64,000 nt of DNA from Phytophthora quininea (Eukaryota; Oomycota; Peronosporomycetes; Peronosporales; Peronosporaceae). The translations under genes and the position numbers were made by a program. A model generated the notes under the pieces. The model was not told the origin of the DNA, searched no databases, and saw nothing but the letters and a program-made list of their open reading frames with translations. Location of the stretch: positions 496,001 to 560,000 of the forward strand of contig JAAVTG010000586.1 in the NCBI GenBank assembly GCA_011947345.1, written 5' to 3'. Numbering within the stretch: position 1 is the stretch's first letter; each line of letters opens with the position of its first letter. Shown one piece after another: positions 53,558 through 62,786 of this stretch.

Positions 53558-54925
53558 TTATAATAGAGGAAGCACCCGATCCACTTCGGAGAGCTCGATG
53601 CCAGCATTCAGCAGGCGATTGCGAGCCAGAGTTCTCTCGACAAGGAGCTGCATCTGCTTCTGCTGGAGCTCGCACTCCGCCTTGGCTCGCTCAAGTTTGA
53701 ATAGCTCCTGACGCTGAGTTGTTTCGTCCTGAAATTGGGCGACGAGCGCTTGTCGCTTCAGCTCCCGGATCTCGTTCTCGAATTCGCTGTCGGCACGAGA
53801 GCGCTTAGACAGCAGATCAGAAGATGGAGCTGGTTCCTGCTGCACTGGAGTAGGCAGCTCTCTTGCTGAACCATTTGGAATTGCGTCGTTACTCGCCACA
53901 TTCCCCACCTTCTGCTCTTCATCTGTGATCCCGTTCGTAGGCAGATCTGCTTGTTCATCACTTTCACTCTCCTCTGAGTTGTCCTTTGCTTCATCTTCAG
54001 CACGTTCACTCTCACTCTCACTAGAAGAGCTTCCTTGCCCAGCTTCCTCCTCCTCTGGTGCGCCTTGTTCAGCGACTTCCTCATCGCCATTGCTTTCTTC
54101 TTCTTCGTTCTCGTCGGAAACCGTTTCCGCAGACTGGCTGCGCTCCCGCTGCGTCAGCGGCGGACTCTGCACCGCCTCCTCAACCTCCAGCTGATCCTGA
54201 CTCTTTGTTCCGTCAGCGACCTCACCAGCAAGCAGGTCTGGCGACTCCTCCTCGGCGTCTTCGCTCTCACTAGAGCTGCTGCTGCTGCTCTCTTCAGCTT
54301 GTTCAGGCTCACGCTGTGTTTCCTCCGTTTCTTCTTCCTGTGCGTCTTCGTCATCACTTTCTGCGTCGTCCTTGTCCTCAGCGCCCACCTTGTTGTGGTC
54401 CTCTTCCTCCGTTACTGTCTGCTCTCCTTCCTCTGCATTCACATGCTCCCACTCTGCCTCTCCACTATTCTCTTCAGCAGCACTTGGCTGCTTCTCCTTC
54501 TGGAAGTTGTTCCCCACCACAGAATTACCAAAAGCCGGTAGCAATTGTCTGTAGTTCGGACACAGCTTCTGCACCGCATTCTCGATCTCTTGGCCGGCCA
54601 GTCCTCGTTGGAACTGCTCCTCCTTCTCCGACCTCTTGAGGAGCATGGTGGCGGCACTGAACTGCTTGTTCATGTAGCGCATCTTGTCCTTCACGTCATC
54701 GTCCGACCGGTGGCTGATTCGCTGGGCCTTGAGCGCCTCCACGATCTCCCGATACAACTCCATCTTCTGGAACTGGCCGTTGCGCCATCGCTGGGCATTG
54801 GCAGGCTGCGAGATCCACGTCATCAGCACTTCCAGAGACGACGGCAGCCCCGCCGCCGCTCGGTCGTCCTGCCACTTCTTCCCCATCGCTCGCTCTCTGG
54901 CCTTCTTTTGACTCCTCCTCGCCAT
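53558..54925 (-). CDS. WL-PGN family protein H (long acidic form, intact)
   Basis: 455 residues without frame error, ATG at 54925 (MARRSQKKARERAMGKKWQD). The N-module varies: LEVLMTWISQPANAQRWRNG, with PAN replacing PGN. Then comes KLCPNYRQLLPAF, a ~200-residue Glu/Ser-rich acidic middle, and a charged C-terminal coiled coil ending in TLARNRLLNAGIELSEVDRV and LPLL. The acidic middle could mediate histone or activator contacts, as in other nuclear proteins, but this is inference. The order N-module, CP-Y linker, variable middle and C-terminal helix is the same as in the other copies. Confidence 0.8.
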   Translation of the reverse strand: MARRSQKKARERAMGKKWQDDRAAAGLPSSLEVLMTWISQPANAQRWRNGQFQKMELYREIVEALKAQRISHRSDDDVKDKMRYMNKQFSAATMLLKRSEKEEQFQRGLAGQEIENAVQKLCPNYRQLLPAFGNSVVGNNFQKEKQPSAAEENSGEAEWEHVNAEEGEQTVTEEEDHNKVGAEDKDDAESDDEDAQEEETEETQREPEQAEESSSSSSSESEDAEEESPDLLAGEVADGTKSQDQLEVEEAVQSPPLTQRERSQSAETVSDENEEEESNGDEEVAEQGAPEEEEAGQGSSSSESESERAEDEAKDNSEESESDEQADLPTNGITDEEQKVGNVASNDAIPNGSARELPTPVQQEPAPSSDLLSKRSRADSEFENEIRELKRQALVAQFQDETTQRQELFKLERAKAECELQQKQMQLLVERTLARNRLLNAGIELSEVDRVLPLL

Positions 54926-55023
54926 CGGAGCTTTGCGATCTGGTAGACGTAAATAAGATTTAGACAGAGTTTATTATGAAGGTGCAGCAACGCTGCTCAA
55001 TGCAAGTCTATTGCTTGTCCTCC

Positions 55024-55648
55024 TCATTTCCTGGCCCTCTTAGCTGATCTAGAACCCATCTCCTTCTTCTGCTGCTTTGCCTGCTCCTTCTTGAGCGCTT
55101 CCGCTCGCTTCTTGAAGATGCCCGACAGTTTGGGCATAATAGGTGGCGCGTCCACCCGCTCTCCGAACTTGACGGGGCTGCCTCCTCGAAGTAGTCCTTC
55201 TTGGTGCTGCCCGTGGCCTGGTAGTCCCGCTCATACCTCTCCTGCTCCGTCATCTTTTTTCCTTGGTCTTCTGCTTCTTCTTGGCCAGGAACTCTTTGCG
55301 CTTCTCGCTGCTGCGCTTGCCCTTCTTGGCGGCGTCGTAGATGACGCGCTTGACCTCCGTGGAGATGCGCTTGTTGAAGTCGCGCATGGACTCGCCGTCC
55401 TTGATGGAGCCGATCTGCAGCTTCTGCCGCTTCTTGCCGGCCGAGGCCGCGTCGCCGTCCACCTGCGACGTACGCAGCACGAACTGCTCCATGGCGTCGT
55501 CGCTTAACATCTTGCGGCGTCGCTTCTTGGAGCGCTTGGACTCGGTCGGGGGCAGATCGTACGCCTTCTGCTTCTTGCCATTGTCGCGCTTGCCCTTGAA
55601 GAACGGATCGCACGCCTTGAGCTTCCGCTTCGCACTCACACGGCCCAT
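55024..55648 (-). CDS. CCDC137-like basic nucleolar-type protein
   Basis: ATG at 55648 gives MGRVSAKRKLKACDPFFKGK. About 208 residues, very rich in Lys and Arg, with RTSQVDGDAASAG and DFNKRISTEVKRVIYDAA in the middle. Near the end VKFGERVDAPPIMP matches the conserved FGE--APP block of CCDC137-like proteins, which are nucleolar. Two frame changes occur, in the A run near 55256 and the C run near 55192 (minus strand); each is repaired by one base and leads to the stop at 55024. The naming rests on composition plus one motif, so it is moderate. Confidence 0.6.
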
Positions 55649-56407
55649 GGTTGCTGATAAAGTGACTGGCAGGCAGGAAGAGTTTTGAAACCATTCTAAT
55701 TTATCATTTATGAAATGTCATCCTGGCTAGATTATCGCACGCTGTAGAATGTGTCGAGTTCCATCAGATGCAGATCAACTTGACGCCATTGTTTGCCGGT
55801 TGCTAGAGGAATTTATCGCTGCACTGTATCAAGTTTTTGTTTTGGTCACTTACTTCAAACCGGCCCGTGAAAACGATGAGATGTACGCGTCGTGGACCTG
55901 ACGAACTACGGTCATGTACTTTGGTATACCGTTAGCTCTAGTGCTGTAGTCAGCAGAACCAACGATTCCTACAAGTCAACGTTTGTGCCCTCGGATCCGC
56001 AGTAATAAGTACTAATCGCTGCGATCTCAGCACAGAAGCAAACGGCGATGGAATAACCAGCGCACGCACTCCAAATCCACCATTTAATCTCCGCAGTGCA
56101 GGTCTTTGCGAGGAACGTCGAACGTCGAGACCTGGTTGCATGCTTCGACCACTGCACACCGAGATTGAGTTAGCTTTGTGAAGTGAGCAGATTTCCAAAA
56201 CAATCAGCAAGTTTTCTACGGCAGCACTTTTTCTCGCGGAAGCACGCGATTAAAGTCTCATCGCGATAAGAATTTGGTTAGGATAGTTGAGTTATTGGGG
56301 ATTTGATGTTTATCGTGCATCTTCCTTCGAGTTGTATCCTGGCATCGGTGTCTTTTACAGAGCACCTTGCTTTCCTGCGCCTACAAGTTGCGATTTGTCG
56401 AGCAACA
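55649..56407. other. Intergenic, about 760 bases
   Basis: Lies between divergent genes (CCDC137-like and AA17 copy 2) and should hold both promoters. Short ORFs have no recognisable motif. Confidence 0.4.
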
Positions 56408-57292
56408 ATGCACGGACGAACTCCATTCTCGAATCGATCGCCAAGTGCGCCAACCTGCCTCTCCAAAGTCAAGTTTTCCTGACTAACATTGCTACCATCG
56501 CTTCCATTGCGCTGCTCGCCTCCCAGCCTTCATCGGTCGAAGCTCACGGTGAACTCGTGCTGCCCAAGCCGACGTACCACCGCTGGGGTGGCAACGTGGC
56601 AGCGACGATCGACCCCAAGGTCTTGTCCTTCCAGACGGAGCAGAACTTCACCAACGCCTTCGACAAGGCCTTCCTCAAGCTCGGCACCTCGCTCAAGGAC
56701 TTCATCCTCAAGAACCAGGACATGAGCGGAGCCTCGGCCAATGGATCGACCGCAGAATGCGGCTACTCGGACCCGAAGGGCACACCGCAGCCGCTACCAG
56801 AGCACATTAACTTTAACAACGGCTTCATGCACCAGGGTCCGTGTGAGGCGTACTGCGACAACACGCTGGTCATCCCGCACACGCCCGATTGCCGCTCGGC
56901 GAACCCCGGTGGCATCGTGCAGTACGACAAGGCCAAGTGCGCCGGTGCGAAGCGCTTCACCTTTACTGGCTCACCATGGACGGTGTTCGAGCCGCGCCGT
57001 GGTAAGTGTACACCAACTGCGTGCCGCTCTCGGGCAGTAATTCGTCAACCTCAACCTCAACGACGTCAAACTCAGCCACGACCCCGTCGACAGCTAACAC
57101 CACTCCGGCCTCGACGCCCGCCACTGGTTCGACGACTAACACCGCATCAACCCCGTCGACAGCTAACACCCCACCGGCTTCGACGCCGTCAACGGCTTAT
57201 ACCCCTCCACCGCTTCGACGCCTGAGCCGGCTGCCAACGACGGCGAGTACAAGCCCGGCACGGTGACTACGTTCAACACCATGGGCAACTAG
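56408..57292 (+). pseudogene. AA17-type LPMO, copy 2, with a nonsense codon
   Basis: ATG at 56408 starts a signal peptide that reaches FLTNIATIASIALLASQPSS only if one T is added at 56474-56477. The mature part begins with His (HGELVLPKPTYHRWGG). It carries CGYSDPKGTPQPLP and the second His in MHQGPCEAYCDN, as in copy 1. A missing T at 56962-56964 hides YWLTMDG, after which TGG TAA GTG (TAA at 57003-57005) stands where copy 1 has Trp-Gln. VYTNCVPLSG and a Thr/Ser/Pro repeat linker follow. A third missing base near 57207 leads to ...FNTMGN and the stop at 57292. The frame shifts look like sequence errors, but the TAA does not, so this copy may be inactive. Confidence 0.65.
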
Positions 57293-57561
57293 AGCGTTGT
57301 CTCCACCCCTTGTGCTAGTGGCGTTGCGCGCGGGAAGTTCTTGTGCATTGAGTAAGTTGAAGTTTCTAGGAGAGATGACGTACCGTCGTGTAAGGCTGAG
57401 GCTGAGGTCTCGACAATCTCTAAGCGTTCGTTTCGTGAGGCTTTGGTTGATGAAGACACATTTTCCTTCCATTTATTCTTGCTACCTGCTTGAGCCGAAC
57501 AGGAAGCCCCAATACTTCCAGAGCAAAAGTGCATTATGTTGTGGGGCTGACAATTTTACAT

Positions 57562-59543
57562 CTATAATAAGGACACGGAGGCTCGAGCGTTGTTATCGCA
57601 CGCGTCGGCTTCGTTGTGCAGAGCGCCGTACAATGCGGCGCGCAAGTCGGCCTTTGAAGGAAAGCACGGCAGCTCCAGCATATTATGGCACGCATGACTT
57701 CGGAAGTATCCTGCCGCTCCGGCGTCCGCAAGCGTAAATTCACACAGTTGGCCATCGTAGCTCGTGAGACCCTGGAAGCCTACGAGAGGAACACGCGAAA
57801 AACCCGTAGCAAACTGAAGCAGCCGCTGCTGGTATACGCTGGGCATGTCTTTGACAACATCCCAGAACCACGACACCTCGCGGCGCGACTCAACGCTAGA
57901 TGAGTGTGCTGCTGCCAGTCAGTGACGTTGATCTCGTCCGAGCCACAAAGTAAGTAATCCAGCTCTTCGTAGTCGAAGAGGAGCAGCAGTCGCTGGGGAA
58001 CAACTTCGTAGAATCCCTTGAGGAACGCGGCTAGCTGCGGCGCCACGCTCTCGAACAGCGTGAAGCGAAACTTGCGGTCCACGAACTCAAACTTGTTGTC
58101 GTCATTCACCTCGATGTTTCTGCCAGCCGGAATGAGCTCCACCGTTCGGGTGCCGTGGTCTCCGTGACGTTGAGTTACTGTAAAATTAAGCTCGAGGCCT
58201 TCCGCGCCATCGTTATCCAGCAGCCACGTCAGGCTTCGGTACATGTCCGCATCCAAGTCCTCGAGGTCCTCGAAAGTTACAGGAGTCCCCAGCATCATCT
58301 TCAGCAATGGAACGCTCAAGTGGAAATTCAGTACCGCTCCTTCGAGTAGTGCACGCCCCACCAATCTTCCTGCTGCGTGGAAGTATTGCAAATGATCGGG
58401 TCCGAGAATGCGCTTCGATTGGGGGTTGATGAAGTACGTTTGGTCGCTGCGCTGCGTGCAGGTGAAGAGCCCAACACTTGGGTCAACTAGCCTCTCGTTT
58501 AAGAGCGTCAGCCATTCCCGTTGGAGCCCACCTGCGTCAGAATCGCTGTTGTGTTGGTCTCCATCATCCATGAATTTCACACGGATGCGGGCTGAACGGA
58601 TGTTGGCCTCACGAATGCAGTTGATGTGCTGCGTGGACAGCTCCAAAATGTAGTCGCGGTGCACGGACAAATAAGACCGCTCAGCTCGATCCCCCGACTG
58701 TAGCAGCGCAGTAGCGTTCGCCATGAAGAACGCGTACTTCTTGGGGAAATCCTGCGTAGCCAGTTCCGCTGCCATCCTCTTGAGGATTTCGGCTGTGTCC
58801 GCTGCATCTGCCCGTGCTGGGGGCAGCGGGAAGTGTGTCGGGTCAACTTCATGTGGCTCCATGAGATCGAATTGCACGCCTGCCGACGGGTCATATCCTG
58901 TACTTAAGCTACGCTGTCTGTGCTTAAAAGTTGTTCGTTCCTCCTCCGGCTCGGTCTCTGGCAGCTCGAAGCGCAGCACATAGCCTGGCGAGTGCGGTCC
59001 TCCATCGGGCTCAATATGCCGGTGCCATATTAGTCGGTTGTGCTTGTCCAACCGACGTGTCCACTCCTTGCGCTTGTGGGCGCGCGGCAGCATCGCCAGC
59101 ACTTGTCCCTCCGCTTTTATTCCATCCTTGATCTGGACTGGCAGCTCCGAGGCGCTAGAGAGGCCGCAGAGTGCGCAATGCACGAGCCTGGTGAAGTTCT
59201 TGAAGCCGCAGGCCACACAGGCGGCAAAGCCCTTTTCCGCTTCTCTGCAAGTAGGAAGAACCGTTCCGTTAGCTAGTCGAACCCTTCAGTATTAAAGGAA
59301 CTCCAATCTCCCTACCGCTTGGCGGTGGCTACGCGTTGGTCTGCGAGTTGGTCACTGGAAAATAAAACAAGGATTAGTACGCTATAGGTTTCTGTGGGCT
59401 CGGCAGAATGTTGCGTACGCTGAGAGCAGCATTCGACTGGGGGTGACGGCGGTCTTGCGCGCGAATTGACGAGTGAGCAGTGCCCCGGTTAGCAGCAGCA
59501 CGGCGCAGTAGAGACACAGCTCGCCGGTGGACACGAGCAGCAT
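57562..59543 (-). CDS. Membrane-anchored RanBP2-finger HECT ubiquitin ligase 2
   Basis: Exons: 59543-59419, 59354-59316, 59244-57562. Exon 1 gives MLLVSTGELCLYCAVLLLTG, a membrane segment. Across exons 2-3 come KREAEKGFAACVACGFKNFT and HCALC, a RanBP2-type finger. The HECT domain follows: DAGGLQREWLTLLNERLVD, GRLVGRALLEGAVLNFHLSV, and a terminal SHACHNMLELPCF whose Cys corresponds to the catalytic one. The usual T-C-F-N is A-C-H-N here, a change next to the active site. The C-terminus ends ARASVSLL instead of the common hydrophobic tail. One missing base near 57905 shifts the frame before FWDVVKDMPS. Confidence 0.82.
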
Positions 59544-59720
59544 GACAAAGCGACAGCGCCAACTTCGACGGCACGAAGGCTTGTGGTGGTCGATCGCGCG
59601 CGAAGCAGGCGAGTTCGGTTGTGAAGCGCATGCGCTCAAATCCTGAGGATACGTTGCGTGCGTCAGCTTAATCTTATTTATGGAAACTAGCCATACTGAA
59701 ACCAAGTACAAATTTGCAGA

Positions 59721-59894
59721 ATGTTGGTGTCGGTTTCGATACCGAAGCCGTGCAAGACGATCGCCATGAAGTTGCTATTGCCCATGTCACTTGCTGGGGT
59801 TGTCCTCTTTGCTATGCTTATAATCGCCTTCTTGGCTCGCCGCAGCGCGCTGTGGCAAATAGAGAAACTTATTCATCTAGCGGCGGCCGCGTAA
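59721..59894 (+). CDS. Small single-pass membrane ORF, possibly detached HECT first exon
   Basis: A 57-residue ORF starts MLVSVSIPKPCKTIAMKLLL and has one strong hydrophobic segment (SLAGVVLFAMLIIAFLA) followed by basic residues (RRSALWQ). It lies between HECT ligases 2 and 3 on the opposite strand. Its plan (hydrophobic segment then basic cluster) is like the first exons of those ligases. It may encode a small membrane protein or be an inverted exon remnant. No donor site clearly follows. Evidence is limited to composition. Confidence 0.35.
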   Translation: MLVSVSIPKPCKTIAMKLLLPMSLAGVVLFAMLIIAFLARRSALWQIEKLIHLAAAA

Positions 59895-60049
59895 TCGTCA
59901 GCTGCGTTGAAGTGAAACATGTGTGCTGTAGGTTCAAGTGCTTTTGCCCGTCTCACTATCAGCGACGGCAACGTCAACAACGACCAAGAGAAAAAAAATA
60001 AACAAGTCTTTTATCAGCAATATACACGGCAAAGCCCATTCCCGGCCAC

Positions 60050-62069
60050 TCAGTCGGTGGTGAAGCCATAGAGCTCCGTGTCCAGAATCCCGTACAGCAT
60101 GTCCTTGAGCTGCTCGCGCGTGAGTCCCAGCGGCAGGTCCAAGCGGTTAAAGCACGCGTAGCTGCGTACAAACTCGTCAGGCGCGCCCACGATGCCGCGG
60201 ATGGTAAAGAGGCACACGCGGCCGTCGTAGCTCGTCAGCCCCTTGAAGCCGACCAATGGCACCCTTGAGCACCCGGTGGTGAACTGCAGTAGCCGACGGC
60301 GGTACTCGTTGGGCATCTCGCGCACCAGTTCCCAGAACCATGCGATCGTTGGCGAGCGAGCGAGGCTCTCGCCGACCACCGAGTTCTTTTGCCAGTCGTC
60401 CACATCGATCTCGCCAGATCCACACATGATGTAGTCCAGTTCTTCGTAGTCGAACAGCATGAGCAAATGCTGCGGGATGACCTCGTAAAAGCCCTTCAGG
60501 AACACGTACAGCTGATCGGCGACGCTCCTCAGCAGAATGTGCTCAAACTTACGCTCTAGATACTCGTGCTTGTTCGTATCCGTCACTTGAATATCGCGTC
60601 CATTGGGAACAAGGTCCACCACCATGTGTCGATCTCCCACACGCTCGAGCTCGCTAAAGTCCAAGTCGAGCGCCTCCGTGCCATCGTTCTCCAGCATCCA
60701 CTTCATGTTCTTGTACACGTCCGGGTCAAAGTACCGCACATCGTCCATGCACAACGGCGTACCCAGGAGGAGCTTGAGGAGCGGGACGGACAGGTGAAAG
60801 TTTAGTACCGTGCCCTCGAGCAGCGCTCGGCCCAGCAGCCGCCCAGTGGCGTAGTAGTAGATAAGATGTTCTTCACCATTGTCGTACCTCGAGTTCGAGT
60901 TCAAGAAGTACGCTCCATCTTCTCCGTGCGTCCTGGTGAACAGTCCCGCTCTCGGGTCCGTGAGAAGCTCGGTCAGCATCATGAACCACTCGCGATGCAG
61001 ACCGCCAGCATCCACACCGCTCTCCTCCAAGAAATTGATGCGCATGGCCGAGCGGATGTATTTTTCGTCAATGCACCTGAGATGTTCCATCGACTCCTCG
61101 AACATGTAGTCTCGATGAATCGAAAGTTTGAGGAACTCGACCTCGGGGGCACAAGCAGCGCAGCCGTGCTCTTGACAAAGTACGCGTACTTGGCAGGGAA
61201 GTCCTTCTCTGCGAGTGCCATTATCTCTCGGCGTCGATCTCCTCCAGCGTCTCCCCGTCGAACGGACTGCTGCGTCCCATTTAGACGCCGGCAAGATATC
61301 CATGTCTGCGATTTCGGAGAACACTTTCTTCTTTCCTGGCTCCACCACAGCCAGCTCGCTCTGATTCATGATGGGGCCCTGTATCTGTCCAGGCATCTTG
61401 GGACTATCGTCAGCCCTCACGTATCGTATTACTTTTCCCACCCTTGCGGGTACTACAGAGCCTGACCCTTGGTCATTCTCCTCAGTCTTCCGATACCAAT
61501 ACATTTTCCCTCCACGTCCAACTTCCTCGTCCACTCCCTGCGTTTCCTGGCTCGCAGTTGGCGCTCCGTGAAATGCCTAGACAGCTCCTGCAACTTCTTC
61601 CCTCTTCTTCCAAACAGTTTCCTTTTCTTCTTTTTGCCTTCACTTGTTTCTGCAGCCCTCTTTGTCTCCATCCGCTCCCCGCAGAGGGAGCAAAATAGTC
61701 CATCTTTAAAGTTCTCGAATTCACACACCGAGCACACTTCGAAACCCTTCTCCGCCTCCCTGTTCATTTAAAATAATGAGAATAGAACTTCTATAGTTTG
61801 TTTATAATATTTATTTACCTTGTAGCTGTATCCAATCGATGGTCTGAGGTAGCGCTGTGGAAATTGCACAAAAAGAAACCATTAGCGATAAGACATACTG
61901 CATGATGGCAGAACCTTCAAGGGACGTACTCGAGTAGCAGCGGGGCCGCGAGCTCTCGCAGGCGCTGTGTATGTTTGCGCACAAGCTTGCGGTGCGCCAC
62001 GAAGAAGCCCACGGCCAGTACGGCCACGAACACGACGTTCAGCAGGATGGCGAGCACGCCGCCGTCCAT
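60050..62069 (-). CDS. Membrane-anchored RanBP2-finger HECT ubiquitin ligase 3
   Basis: Exons: 62069-61930, 61854-61819, 61759-60050. Exon 1 encodes MDGGVLAILLNVVFVAVLAV, a membrane segment. Exons 2-3 join as DATSDHRLDTATREAEKGFE followed by the finger CSVCEFENFKDGLFCSLC. The HECT domain shows DAGGLHREWFMMLTELLTD, GRLLGRALLEGTVLNFHLSV and SYACFNRLDLPLGL with the catalytic Cys; it ends YGFTTD. Splice phases match ligase 2 exactly. The frame changes near 61505 and twice in 61140-61270, each repaired by one base. The ATG at 61767 sits inside intron 2 and is not the start. Ligases 2 and 3 are a tandem pair. Confidence 0.85.
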
Positions 62070-62786
62070 GGGCTCATGCAATCGTTAGACTCTTTTGACA
62101 ATGGGGATTCCGCCAATTCAACCACTCGCCAAATGGGCATAAACATTCGTGTCTCACGCACGTCGGTACACTGTGCCAGCTATCTACCTTCGTAATTATT
62201 AGAATTTCTATTCGGCGTCCGCCACATTATTCGGGAGTGCGGAAATGATTGTACCCCGAGGGCTTCTATTCGGGCGTGCGGGAGCCCAAATTAATGGCAC
62301 CATCTGCTTGGAGCTCTTGGTAGGCGATGCTTGCAGTTTTCTCTCGTTGGCTGATGCTGGCTTGACTGCTACATGCACGATAGGGTAGGTAGCACCACAT
62401 CGCTTCAGTTGTTGAGACTGGACCTGATCCAAGATCCAGACCAGGGATGCGCCGGCCACTGAGTCACCTGCAAGGAGAACGAGTGGTTAGAAGAACGAGT
62501 AGTTAGAAAGTAATCTCACTCTATCTTTTGCGTCATACCGAACACTGTGCTGAAGTGCTGCCGACCAGGCAATTAATAGGGGTTGTCAATTGTGCAGCAG
62601 CAAGCAGGTTTTTCTTTTTGGCAGCAAGTCGGTAAATTTTCCAGTCTTCTGATTGGCCGAGAGTGCTCGCTATCTGCCAAAAAATCGATGCTTTTAGGGC
62701 GGCAGCAGCAAGCGGATTTTTTTTGCAGAGAGAAGATCGCTGGTCACTTGAAAGGCCGTATCAAGGCGGGAGCAGTGCGTGCACAG
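62070..62786. other. Intergenic, about 700 bases
   Basis: Divergent promoter region between HECT ligase 3 and WL-PGN copy I. A loose repeat occurs: GGCAGCAGCAAGC-like segments followed by T runs at about 62593 and 62701. An in-frame TTG ORF extends copy I upstream to 62583 but lacks an ATG. Confidence 0.4.

Noticed and set aside
60979..61221. Minus-strand ORF MALAEKDFPAKYAYF... as a separate gene
   Set aside because: Its sequence continues the HECT ligase 3 frame before and after single-base losses, so it is part of that gene.
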